Assembly (NCBI GenBank): GCA_035764525.1
Contig: DASTZB010000315.1
Coordinates: 1 to 54,790 of the forward strand
Source of the DNA: VBAS01 sp035764525
Lineage (GTDB): Bacteria > Bacteroidota > Bacteroidia > Chitinophagales > Chitinophagaceae
Length of the DNA: 54,790 nucleotides
Direction: 5' to 3'
A model generated the notes under the pieces. The model had not been told where the DNA came from. It made no database searches and was given only the letters and a program-made list of their open reading frames with translations. Numbering within the stretch: position 1 is the stretch's first letter; each line of letters begins with the position of its first letter. The translations under genes and the position numbers were made by a program. Below, one piece after another: positions 17,029 to 25,291 of the stretch.

Positions 17029-17078
17029 CTACAAGGTTTTAACCAACGGCGGGGGCAGTTTTCGTGCTGCCCCTTTTT
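17029..17078 (+). terminator. Conserved 3' element and terminator with a compensated stem, copy 4
   Basis: CTACAAGGTTTT (17029-17040) is followed by AACCAACGGC and stem GGGGCAG (17052-17058) with CTGCCCC (17067-17073), then five T. Compared with the other three copies one G-C pair has become A-T on both sides, a compensatory change that supports selection for the stem. Confidence 0.9.
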
Positions 17079-17153
17079 ATTTCCGTAAATAGTGATACTA
17101 AAAAATTCATTGATATCTCGGTTTAAACTCATTTCAGAAAATCACAAGACTAA

Positions 17154-17174
17154 TTTACTTTTATAAAAAGTAAA
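17154..17174. promoter_or_regulatory. Perfect palindrome just before the K+ channel start codon
   Basis: TTTACTTTT-ATA-AAAAGTAAA, two perfect 9-base arms, ends 2 bases before the GTG at 17177. It could be an operator or a leader hairpin that limits initiation at the GTG. It would be a weak hairpin because all but one pair per arm is A-T. Confidence 0.45.
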
Positions 17175-17176
17175 TA

Positions 17177-18187
17177 GTGCCAGGGCATTGGACATATCGT
17201 CTTCTACAACCATTTCTTTTTTTGCATTTTATCATCCTCATTGGTATCCTGGGATATATTGTCATTGAAGGATATACATTCATGGAGGCATTGTATATGA
17301 CAACGATCGCCATTACTACTGTCGGATTTAGCGAGGTAAGACCGCTAAGTGATTCAGGTCGCTTGTTCACCATTTTTTTATTAATAACAAGTTGGGTCAC
17401 TTTTGCGTGGGCCATTGCCCGCATCACACAGTTTGTTATTACCGGTGAGATCAATAAATATTTTAAAACGAGAAAGAATATGAAAGCAATTACTCAATTA
17501 GATCGTCATGTTATCCTTTGCGGTTTTGGAAGAAACGGGCAGCAGGCAGCAAGGACACTAAAAAATCATAACATGCCATTTGTAGTAATTGAAAAAGAAG
17601 AGGAATCAATAGAAAAAGCGTTGCCCCTTTTCCCTGAGCTTGTGTACCTGGTTGGCGATGGCACTGATGATGACCTGTTGAAAAAAGCAGGAATAGATAA
17701 AGCGATTGCCTTAATTACAGCATTGCCTGTAGATGCCGATAACGTCTTTATCGTTCTTTCGGCAAGAGGACTCAATCAAAAACTACAAATCATCAGCAGG
17801 GCATCGGATGAAAGTTCTTTTCCAAAACTAAGAAAAGCGGGAGCTGATAATGTTATAATGCCTGATAAGATCGGCGGCTCACACATGGCCACACTTGTAT
17901 CAAAACCTGATGTGATCGAGTTCATGGATTTTCTTTCAAGTGAAGATGGGGAATCAGTGAATATGGAATCGGTTCCTTATGAACTATTACCTTCCGGTAT
18001 AAAAGATAAACCGCTTAAAGTAGTTATGGAATGGAACAAAACAGGAGTGAATTGTTTGGGAATAAAAAACAGGGAAGGGAAATTTATTATTAATCCCCCT
18101 GATGAAACATTAGTGACAGAAGGTTGTAAAGTGATTGTGTTTGGCACCCGTGCACAGATCGCTGAAATGAAACACAACCTTGATTGA
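17177..18187 (+). CDS. Two-TM potassium channel with C-terminal RCK (TrkA-N/TrkA-C) domains
   Basis: This 336-residue protein has TM1 at about residues 13-31, a pore loop with selectivity filter TTVGF (47-51) and TM2 at about 64-86. A cytoplasmic Rossmann-type RCK domain has HVILCGFGRNGQQAARTL and a TrkA-C-like domain from about 250. This is the MthK/Kch-like architecture of ligand-gated K+ channels. It uses a GTG start next to a perfect palindrome. Its stop codon abuts the stop codon of the convergent FKBP gene with no gap. It probably mediates regulated K+ flux across the inner membrane. Confidence 0.92.
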   Translation: MPGHWTYRLLQPFLFLHFIILIGILGYIVIEGYTFMEALYMTTIAITTVGFSEVRPLSDSGRLFTIFLLITSWVTFAWAIARITQFVITGEINKYFKTRKNMKAITQLDRHVILCGFGRNGQQAARTLKNHNMPFVVIEKEEESIEKALPLFPELVYLVGDGTDDDLLKKAGIDKAIALITALPVDADNVFIVLSARGLNQKLQIISRASDESSFPKLRKAGADNVIMPDKIGGSHMATLVSKPDVIEFMDFLSSEDGESVNMESVPYELLPSGIKDKPLKVVMEWNKTGVNCLGIKNREGKFIINPPDETLVTEGCKVIVFGTRAQIAEMKHNLD

Positions 18188-19153
18188 TCAATTGCTTACG
18201 ATCCCGAGCAGATCTATTTCAAATACCAATGTAGATCCACCCGGTATTGTTTGATACTGACCAGGGCCGTATGCCAAATTATAAGGGACGTACAATTTCC
18301 ACTTTGAGCCAACAGGCATCATCTGCAATGCTTCCGTCCAGCCCTTTATAACTCCATTTACGTCAAATGAAATCGGGCCACCCATTTTATAGGAATTATT
18401 AAATTCAGTGCCATCAATAAATGCACCTGTGTAGTTACAAGATACCTTATCTTTTTTGGTGGGCGTTTTCCCTGTTCCAACCGAAATGATCTCGTATTGT
18501 AATCCGCTTGGTGTAACTTTTACACCGGGTCTTTTCTTATTTTCTGTCAAAAATTTTTTTCCTGCGTCGATCGTAGGTTTATTTTTTATTTCCTGCAGTT
18601 TTGATTGATACCTCATTGCAACCATATTTGCAAGACTGTCGTTCATCAATGGTTTTTTTTGATTTTGCAGATCATTGATAGCTATTGTTATAATGGCGGG
18701 ATTAAAATTGGTTATATCAAATTCACGAAAAAAGTTTATAAGATAAATACCGGCTGCATAGCTTGCGGAATCCCTCATATCATTTAAAACTACACCTGTC
18801 ACAGGCTGCTTTACAGTCTTTTTCGGATCCGCCATTAATTGGGTTTGATAAGCCATAACTGCACTGTCTGCATTGGAATTACTTATCAGTTGCTGATTAT
18901 TTGATTGCAGATCATTACATGCTTTTGCAACAACCGCCCCGTTGAAATTATAAATATTCTGAGATCGATATTTATTCACTATATGTATGCCAGCAGTGTA
19001 GCTGGCAGAGTCTCGAAGGTCTTTAAGTATTTTGGGCGTTACCTGTTTTGGTGCCGGAGGCTTTTGGGAGCTAACTTTAACCGGTTTTGTAGTTTGGGAA
19101 AAGGTCGTAGTGGAAAGGAATATAAATGAAATCAAAAAAAGAATTCTCGGCAT
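18188..19153 (-). CDS. Secreted FKBP-type peptidyl-prolyl isomerase with duplicated N-terminal domain
   Basis: This 321-residue protein has a signal peptide (MPRILFLISFIFLSTTTFSQ). Two tandem copies of a helical FkpA_N-like dimerisation unit follow: LRDSASYTAGIHIVNKYRSQN at about 45-65 and MRDSASYAAGIYLINFFREF at about 125-144, each followed by NDLQ. The C-terminal FKBP domain covers about 215-320 and contains VSCNYTGAFIDGTEFNNSY, VIKGWTEALQMMPVGSKWK and IPGGSTLVFEIDLLGI. It should fold periplasmic proteins. The usual FkpA/Mip protein has one such N-terminal unit, so the duplication is notable. Confidence 0.92.
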   Translation of the reverse strand: MPRILFLISFIFLSTTTFSQTTKPVKVSSQKPPAPKQVTPKILKDLRDSASYTAGIHIVNKYRSQNIYNFNGAVVAKACNDLQSNNQQLISNSNADSAVMAYQTQLMADPKKTVKQPVTGVVLNDMRDSASYAAGIYLINFFREFDITNFNPAIITIAINDLQNQKKPLMNDSLANMVAMRYQSKLQEIKNKPTIDAGKKFLTENKKRPGVKVTPSGLQYEIISVGTGKTPTKKDKVSCNYTGAFIDGTEFNNSYKMGGPISFDVNGVIKGWTEALQMMPVGSKWKLYVPYNLAYGPGQYQTIPGGSTLVFEIDLLGIVSN

Positions 19154-19170
19154 AAAAAAATTTTGGGAAG

Positions 19171-19178
19171 CAAATATA
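19171..19178 (-). promoter_or_regulatory. Candidate -7 element for the FKBP gene
   Basis: On the minus strand this reads TATATTTG, a perfect match to the Bacteroidota TAnnTTTG element, 17 bases before the FKBP ATG. No convincing -33 element is visible at the expected distance. Confidence 0.4.
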
Positions 19179-19179
19179 G

Positions 19180-20589
19180 TTATAAGTTCAAGTCTTTTTG
19201 CTTATGTTTTTTATTGTTTCTTCCTGTAAGATCGATAATTGCAGAGGGAAATCTTTCCTTATGACCGGTAAGAAGATTCCGGATATAATTATTCCCCCGA
19301 TACGATGTTAAATACTCTTTGATATCATCAATATTTGACATTTTAAATTCCGATGGCAAATAACCCATTCCGAAAAATTTTCCATTATCAACAAGTATAC
19401 AAGATAACTGAGTCTCCTCAAGACCTTTGTCAACAATGGCATAAGATGAGTCATCGCTCATTTCGGCAATGGCTTTTTTTACCCGCTTATTATAAGATGA
19501 CCTGCTTTCTTGTTTTATACAAGCTCCCTTACATGTTTTATTTTCTACACCTGTGCATGAGCCATTTCCTTTTTCCAGAAAACATAATTTGGGACAAAGC
19601 TTATACTCCTCAATAACAGTTCTCAGCCAGCTATAACCTTCTGTTAAATTATGAAAGCTGTGAACGTGCTTAAGATTCTTTTTATTTTTTTCAATGATAA
19701 GACGGAGAAAACCATTCCTGTCCTCGTAAGTATAAATGCCAAAAACATCTTCCCAATGCTTTTGTGAATAATTGAACCTTGGCCAGTATTTTTTTATTTC
19801 AACAGATTCAAGAATGCTTGCCATTAATTCTGTAGCACAACTTTTAAAACTGATTGAATGAATATGAGTAATAAAATTTTGTTTTTGCCTTGTTTCAGAG
19901 TTATTGCTGAAATGGCTGTTAACACGGCCGCGGATATTGATCGCTTTTCCTATATAAATTATTTTCCCTTTTGCATCATGAAAATAATAAACGCCAGGTG
20001 TTGTCGGTAAAACTTCAAAATGTTGTTTAGGCACATTGGGTGGCAGTGATTGTTCTTTTGAATTCCGTGATAAGCTTTTTGAAATAAAATCTTCTTTGTC
20101 GTTTTCCAAAAGTTTGCTGAAGACTTTTACAGTTGCTTCTGCATCACCACCGGCCCGATGACGATTATTGATCTCAATTTCAAGGAAGCGGCAAAGATTG
20201 CCTAAACTGTAGGATGAAAACCCTGGAAATATTTTCCTGCTTAAGCGGACTGTACAAAGTTTTTTTGATTTCAGCTCATGACCGGCTTTTAATAAGTGGC
20301 TTTTTAAAAAACTGTAATCGAAATTTACATTATGAGCTATAAAAATATTTTCATTTAGAAGATTGAAAATATCTTCCGCCACTTCCTCAAATTGTGGGGC
20401 ATTTGCAACCATTTCATCCGTAATACCGGTAAAAGATTGGATATATCTAGGGATTGGTTGCAAGGGATTGATCAGCGATTCAAATTTTTTGACAACCTTG
20501 TTGCCATCAAAAACATGAATAGCCACTTCAGTAATCCCGTTGGCTGATGCGTAACTTCCGGTGGTCTCTATATCAACGATAGCATACAT
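19180..20589 (-). CDS. DnaQ-like 3'-5' exonuclease fused to a GIY-YIG nuclease domain
   Basis: This 469-residue protein has an N-terminal DEDDh exonuclease domain (YAIVDIETTG with the first catalytic Asp and Glu, then FIAHNVNFDYSFL, then NNRHRAGGDAEAT). A UvrC/Cho-type GIY-YIG domain starts near residue 196 with TTPGVYYFHDAKGKIIYIGKA. The C-terminal part has a Cys-rich segment (CTGVENKTCKGACI) that may bind metal. ATG at 20589 is chosen over an in-frame TTG 12 bases upstream. Such fusions are known in several phyla and are thought to act in DNA repair. No UvrA or UvrB gene is nearby. Confidence 0.9.
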   Translation of the reverse strand: MYAIVDIETTGSYASANGITEVAIHVFDGNKVVKKFESLINPLQPIPRYIQSFTGITDEMVANAPQFEEVAEDIFNLLNENIFIAHNVNFDYSFLKSHLLKAGHELKSKKLCTVRLSRKIFPGFSSYSLGNLCRFLEIEINNRHRAGGDAEATVKVFSKLLENDKEDFISKSLSRNSKEQSLPPNVPKQHFEVLPTTPGVYYFHDAKGKIIYIGKAINIRGRVNSHFSNNSETRQKQNFITHIHSISFKSCATELMASILESVEIKKYWPRFNYSQKHWEDVFGIYTYEDRNGFLRLIIEKNKKNLKHVHSFHNLTEGYSWLRTVIEEYKLCPKLCFLEKGNGSCTGVENKTCKGACIKQESRSSYNKRVKKAIAEMSDDSSYAIVDKGLEETQLSCILVDNGKFFGMGYLPSEFKMSNIDDIKEYLTSYRGNNYIRNLLTGHKERFPSAIIDLTGRNNKKHKQKDLNL

Positions 20590-20648
20590 GATTATTTTCA
20601 ATATGATCAGGTTACAAAAAAGCAGACTAAGTTCGCAAAATATTTGGT

Positions 20649-21596
20649 ATGACAGAAGAGAAATTTATAATGTTCCGAAACAGGCTGGAAAAGATTTACC
20701 GGCATCTTGGCAAGCAGGCAAAACGAATCGGTATAAGTTGTTACCGGCTTTATGATCATGATCTGCCTGAGTTCCCTTTTTGCATTGAGATATATGGATC
20801 AAATATTTATGTAGCCGAATATAAACGGCGGCATGGAATGAGTGAAGCTGAGCATGATGAATGGATGGAAAAAAGCGTTGACGTAGTTTGTGAAATATTA
20901 AAAGCAAAAAAGGAAAATATTTTTCTAAAACTCAGGCAAAGGAAGCCGGGGCGATTAGGGCAATATCAAAAAGTGGGAGAAGTAAAATCAGAATTTATAG
21001 TGGAAGAGAACGGATTGAAATTCATCGTTAACGTCAGTGATTATCTCGATACTGGTTTGTTCTTAGACCATAGGGTAACAAGAGAAAAGGTGAAGGCAGG
21101 TTCTAAGGATAAAAAAGTTTTAAACTTATTTTCCTATACAGGTTCTTTTTCGGTTTATGCTGCGGCCGGTGACGCCGATGAAGTAGTGACAGTGGATCTT
21201 TCAAAAACTTATCTTGACTGGGCGAGAAAGAATATGCAGTTGAATGCTTTTACTAATCCTTCGAAATATAAATTTATACATGCTGATGTATTGCAATATT
21301 TGAATACGGTCCGGGAAAATTATTTTGATATCGTCATACTCGATCCGCCAACATTCAGCAACAGTAAGAGGATGGAGGATATATTGGATATTCAACGTGA
21401 TCACGTAAAACTGATCAATGGTTGTTTGCGGATCTTAAAACCTGGCGGGAAAATTTATTTCAGCACTAATTATAAAAAATTTGTACTGGAAAAAGCATCC
21501 ATCCAATCTTTATTGATAAAAGACATTACAAAACAAACAACTCCATTTGATTTTGAAGGAAGAATAAATCGTGTTTGTTATCTGATTGAAAAGTAA
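20649..21596 (+). CDS. Class I SAM-dependent rRNA methyltransferase (RlmK/RlmI-like)
   Basis: This 315-residue protein matches the COG1092-type methyltransferases related to the C-terminal (RlmK) half of RlmKL. A substrate-binding N-terminal part contains ENGLKFIVNVSDYLDTGLFLDHR. The Rossmann methyltransferase core has NLFSYTGSFSVYAAAGDADEV (SAM motif I) and VILDPPTFSNSKRM, the DPPxF catalytic motif of base-nitrogen methyltransferases. It probably methylates 23S rRNA at a guanine; the exact position is inference from family. It is divergent from the DnaQ/GIY-YIG gene, separated by about 60 bases, and a hairpin terminator follows its stop. Confidence 0.88.
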   Translation: MTEEKFIMFRNRLEKIYRHLGKQAKRIGISCYRLYDHDLPEFPFCIEIYGSNIYVAEYKRRHGMSEAEHDEWMEKSVDVVCEILKAKKENIFLKLRQRKPGRLGQYQKVGEVKSEFIVEENGLKFIVNVSDYLDTGLFLDHRVTREKVKAGSKDKKVLNLFSYTGSFSVYAAAGDADEVVTVDLSKTYLDWARKNMQLNAFTNPSKYKFIHADVLQYLNTVRENYFDIVILDPPTFSNSKRMEDILDIQRDHVKLINGCLRILKPGGKIYFSTNYKKFVLEKASIQSLLIKDITKQTTPFDFEGRINRVCYLIEK

Positions 21597-21627
21597 AAAC
21601 CGTCCCACCATGTGAGACGGTTTAATA
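21597..21627. terminator. Terminator between convergent genes
   Basis: AAACCGTC (21597-21604) pairs with GACGGTTT (21616-21623), with further pairing inward. It begins right after the methyltransferase stop and is flanked by A- and T-rich sequence on both sides, so it could serve the convergent metalloprotease gene too. Confidence 0.7.
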
Positions 21628-21642
21628 AACTGCAAAAAAATC

Positions 21643-22449
21643 TTAATAAAGATAGTTTAAAGCTGTTTTGTCATTGCTGTTAAAAGGCCTGTTTTCATTT
21701 CTGCTGATACAAGCTAACATCCATGAATTAGGGTCCGGTCCTGTAGCCGTGCCCGGGATGTAAATAGCACCCACCGAAGATGCTCCTTCATTAGCATATG
21801 CGCCACCACAGCTATAGCTGCGATCAGCATAATCAGTATGGCGGAAACCTATACAATGTCCGACTTCATGTGCCATAATAGTTGCGAGATAGTTAACAAA
21901 GGTGTTGGACGTGCCAGACCCGATATTCCTTGAGTATAATTTTACCTGGCCATAAGGAGCACCCGAATTGCTCGGGAACCCTGACGAGCCAAGGTATGGA
22001 CCATTAGCATTAACAAATTTGATATCGCCCCCTGAACCATCTACCTGGAAATCCAAAGTAAGGTTTTGAGCATCATACCTGTTTACCATTTCAGTTAAAG
22101 CTTGAGAATAGCCTGCGATCGCAGCAAGTTTCGAATCTAAGCTAACAGTTATAACTCTTGGACCTGATACCAGGTTTGTAGTACGGTACTGCTCTGTGTT
22201 TGCAATACGAAGAAAATTTCCACCCGGAGCTGAGTTCAGAAACTCCTCGCTAAGAATGATATCACCTTCTACAAGATACCCTTCTTCAATTTTAGCGACA
22301 TTGGAAGTACCAAATCCATGATTGTAGATCTTGGTAAGTGTTTCTTCTGAAATTTGTTCTTGTGCCGGGTCTTTCACTTCCTTTTTGCAAGACGTAATTG
22401 CAAAACCGGCCACAAGCAGGATAGCTAATGGTTTCAACCTTTGTTTCAT
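21643..22449 (-). CDS. Lipoprotein metalloprotease of the HEIGH family (M57-like)
   Basis: This 268-residue lipoprotein (lipobox AITSC, Cys21) holds the extended zinc motif HEVGHCIGFRHTD: His194, Glu195, His198, His204 and Asp206. This HExxHxxGxxHxD pattern marks the dual-action HEIGH metallopeptidase family (PF12388). The preceding region contains TLDFQVDGSGGDIKFVNA. It is an outer-surface or periplasmic lipid-anchored protease of unknown substrate, convergent with the rRNA methyltransferase. A secreted subtilase gene lies divergently upstream, so two exported proteases sit back to back. Confidence 0.9.
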   Translation of the reverse strand: MKQRLKPLAILLVAGFAITSCKKEVKDPAQEQISEETLTKIYNHGFGTSNVAKIEEGYLVEGDIILSEEFLNSAPGGNFLRIANTEQYRTTNLVSGPRVITVSLDSKLAAIAGYSQALTEMVNRYDAQNLTLDFQVDGSGGDIKFVNANGPYLGSSGFPSNSGAPYGQVKLYSRNIGSGTSNTFVNYLATIMAHEVGHCIGFRHTDYADRSYSCGGAYANEGASSVGAIYIPGTATGPDPNSWMLACISRNENRPFNSNDKTALNYLY

Positions 22450-22645
22450 GTGGGGTCTGTTTTAATGTTATTAAATAATATGATTAGATAGATAGAAATA
22501 CAGGCGGGTCTTCCAGTCTGAAAAGGTAGAAATTTTTTATTAATACTGACAAATGTTTTTCTCACTTTTTTTAAAAAATTCCCGTATCACTACGAAGGCT
22601 AAACGCTGGTAGCCGTAAGTATCCAGAAATCAATATTTTTAATGA

Positions 22646-25291
22646 ATGAAAACGACCGGTTGGGGCAGATGGCATACCTATATAAGGGGGTTTACGATCG
22701 TCTTACTTAGTGTATTCATCACGCATTGCACATTTGGGCAATTAAATGATAACCCAAGGCTTTCCCCTGGTTTACTAAACCAAATAAGAAGCACGAAAAT
22801 TAAAGAGAAGCTTTTGCTTGAGGTTACAATTAAAAATGATAAGATACCTGCTGAAATTTATAAACCAGTTTATCGGGCTCAAAAAATATTTGAATCTTCA
22901 ACGTTTTCTGTTTACAGGTTATTTGCAACTCCTGATGAAATAAACTCTGCTCTTCTGCCATTACCTGGAATAATTTTTATTGAAAAAGGGGCCAGGATGG
23001 CTAAAGAAGAAATACAGGTCGGCAATCTTGATCTGTCAGTAAATAAAATAAATCTGGCTCATCGGAATTTCCCTTTAATAAATGGCAATGGAACAACAGT
23101 CTCCGTAAAGGAAAATAAACCCGATACTACAGACATTGATTTCAGAGGAAGGTTTCTTTCAACCAATCTTTCACCAACTACTGTTAACTCTCATGCTTCC
23201 ATTATGTCAACAATGATTGCTGGTGGAGGAAACAGCTGGCATTTAGGAAAAGGTGCTGCGTGGGGAAGTACCATCAGTTCATCAAGTTTTGCAGTTTTAT
23301 TGCCAGATGCAAACAGCGCCTACCTGCAATACAATATTTCTGTTCAAAATCATTCTTACGGTGTTGGGGTTGAAAGTTATTATGGTGCAGATGCGGCCGC
23401 TTATGATGCAAGTGCTATAGCTAATGGTTCCTTACTTCATATTTTTTCTTCAGGTAATTCAGGAACGTCGGCCGCAACAACCGGAACTTATTCGGGGCTA
23501 AATGGTTTTGCAAATCTTACGGGCAGTTTTAAGATGGCAAAGAACATTCTTACAGTTGGAGCAACGGATTCTTTTTCTGTTGTTGCTGCATTAAGTTCAA
23601 AAGGACCCGCCCATGATGGAAGAGTGAAACCAGAATTGGTTGCATTTGGTGAAGATGGAAGTTCCGGCGCTGCGGCCCTGGTTTCAGGATCATCATTGCT
23701 TCTTCAACATTTATATAAACAGTCAAATGGGACTTTGCCGCCAAATTCATTGGTAAAAGCCATTCTCATCAACAGTGCTGATGATGTCGGTAATGCTGAG
23801 GTTGATTATAAAAATGGATTTGGGAGCTTAAACGCAAATAACGCATTGAATACTTTACAGGCAAACAGGTTTTTTGCTGGCAGCGTTTCCAATTCATCAA
23901 ATCAATCATTTACTATTACGGTCCCGGCAGGAATAAAAAAATTAAAAGCCACACTGGTTTGGAATGATCCGCCGGCTGCTCCCAACGCTTCGAGAGCATT
24001 GATAAATGATCTTGATCTTGAGTTGAAAGAAATTTCATCTGGTCAAACATGGCAGCCATGGGTGTTGAATCCTTTTCCGCATGTTGATTCATTAGTACAA
24101 CTTGCAAAAAGGAAAAGAGACACCCTGAATAATATTGAGCAAATAACAATTGATACTCCCCCTGCTGGAAATTATCAGCTTAAGGTGACCGGGTTTAATG
24201 TTACTACAGCTTCACAGAATTTTCATATAGCATGGCAGCTGGATTCAGTGGATAAATTTGAATGGCAGTTCCCAACGGCGAATGATTTTATTTTTCCTTC
24301 TACTAATAATACGATCAGGTGGAAATCGTCTTTTGCAAATGCAAATGGAATTCTTGAATACAGTACTGGCGGAAGTAGTTGGCAACCGATACAAAATTCT
24401 GTTGATCTGAATTCAGCATATTATAATTGGAATGTCCCACCTGTAACAAGTATTGGATTAGTTCGCATGACCATTGGCTCAAATGTCTTTATCAGCGATA
24501 CATTTACAATTGCAAACAGAACAACTACAGGTGTAGGATTCAATTGCCCGGATTCATTTTTATTTTACTGGAATAAATTACCCGGCATTGCAAACTACAA
24601 GGTTTATAAACTTGGAAATAAATATCTCGAGCCAATAACTGTAACTACAGATAGCTTCATGCTACTTGCAAAAGCTGCAAATCCTTCGTTGCATTATGCA
24701 GTAGCACCAATTATTGGAAGCAAAGAAGGAGTTAAGAGCTATACATTTAAGTACACCACGCAGGGTGTAGAATGCTATTTCCGTTCTTTTCTTGCTTTGC
24801 TTGTTGGGAGTTCTGCCCAACTCAGCATTTCTCTTGGCACTTTATATAATATTAATAAGATCGTTTTCGAGAAATTTAATGGAACAGATTATGTAATGCT
24901 GCAACAAATTGTAAACCCATCTTCGTTACAGTTGAATTTTACTGATGCATCGTTAAGGAAAGGTTTAAACATTTACCGGGTTAAACTTGAGCTGGCCGGC
25001 GGGAGAGTAATTTACTCTTCAATTGAAACTGTTTATTATTTCAATGGTGCGGAGTTTATAGTTTATCCAAATCCTGCATCTCAATATTCTCCAATAACGA
25101 TCCTCTCTGATAACCAGTTTGAGCCTGCAACTTTACACGTGATCAATATGCAGGGACAGAAAATTTATGAAATGAAATTAAACGATATCAGCAACCAATT
25201 GCCTGTGGGAAGATTAAGCAAAGGATTAAACCTATTGCGTATAACCAGGAAAGATCAAAAAGATATTGTGCTGAAATTATTTGTACAATAA
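22646..25291 (+). CDS. Secreted S8 (subtilisin-like) serine peptidase with T9SS sorting tail
   Basis: This 881-residue protein has a long N-terminal signal (hydrophobic stretch about 15-31, ending HCTFGQ). The S8 core shows His183 in NSHASIMSTMIAGGG and Ser340 in DGSSGAAALVSGSS. The region expected to hold the first catalytic Asp reads VSVKENKPDTTDID, where Glu156 aligns with the usual Asp and Asp160, 163 or 165 follow shortly. Beta-sandwich modules follow from about 410, and the C-terminus is a T9SS type A tail (FIVYPNPASQYS, ending LKLFVQ). It is exported to the surface. Its stop abuts the convergent aminotransferase stop with no gap. Confidence 0.88.
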   Translation: MKTTGWGRWHTYIRGFTIVLLSVFITHCTFGQLNDNPRLSPGLLNQIRSTKIKEKLLLEVTIKNDKIPAEIYKPVYRAQKIFESSTFSVYRLFATPDEINSALLPLPGIIFIEKGARMAKEEIQVGNLDLSVNKINLAHRNFPLINGNGTTVSVKENKPDTTDIDFRGRFLSTNLSPTTVNSHASIMSTMIAGGGNSWHLGKGAAWGSTISSSSFAVLLPDANSAYLQYNISVQNHSYGVGVESYYGADAAAYDASAIANGSLLHIFSSGNSGTSAATTGTYSGLNGFANLTGSFKMAKNILTVGATDSFSVVAALSSKGPAHDGRVKPELVAFGEDGSSGAAALVSGSSLLLQHLYKQSNGTLPPNSLVKAILINSADDVGNAEVDYKNGFGSLNANNALNTLQANRFFAGSVSNSSNQSFTITVPAGIKKLKATLVWNDPPAAPNASRALINDLDLELKEISSGQTWQPWVLNPFPHVDSLVQLAKRKRDTLNNIEQITIDTPPAGNYQLKVTGFNVTTASQNFHIAWQLDSVDKFEWQFPTANDFIFPSTNNTIRWKSSFANANGILEYSTGGSSWQPIQNSVDLNSAYYNWNVPPVTSIGLVRMTIGSNVFISDTFTIANRTTTGVGFNCPDSFLFYWNKLPGIANYKVYKLGNKYLEPITVTTDSFMLLAKAANPSLHYAVAPIIGSKEGVKSYTFKYTTQGVECYFRSFLALLVGSSAQLSISLGTLYNINKIVFEKFNGTDYVMLQQIVNPSSLQLNFTDASLRKGLNIYRVKLELAGGRVIYSSIETVYYFNGAEFIVYPNPASQYSPITILSDNQFEPATLHVINMQGQKIYEMKLNDISNQLPVGRLSKGLNLLRITRKDQKDIVLKLFVQ

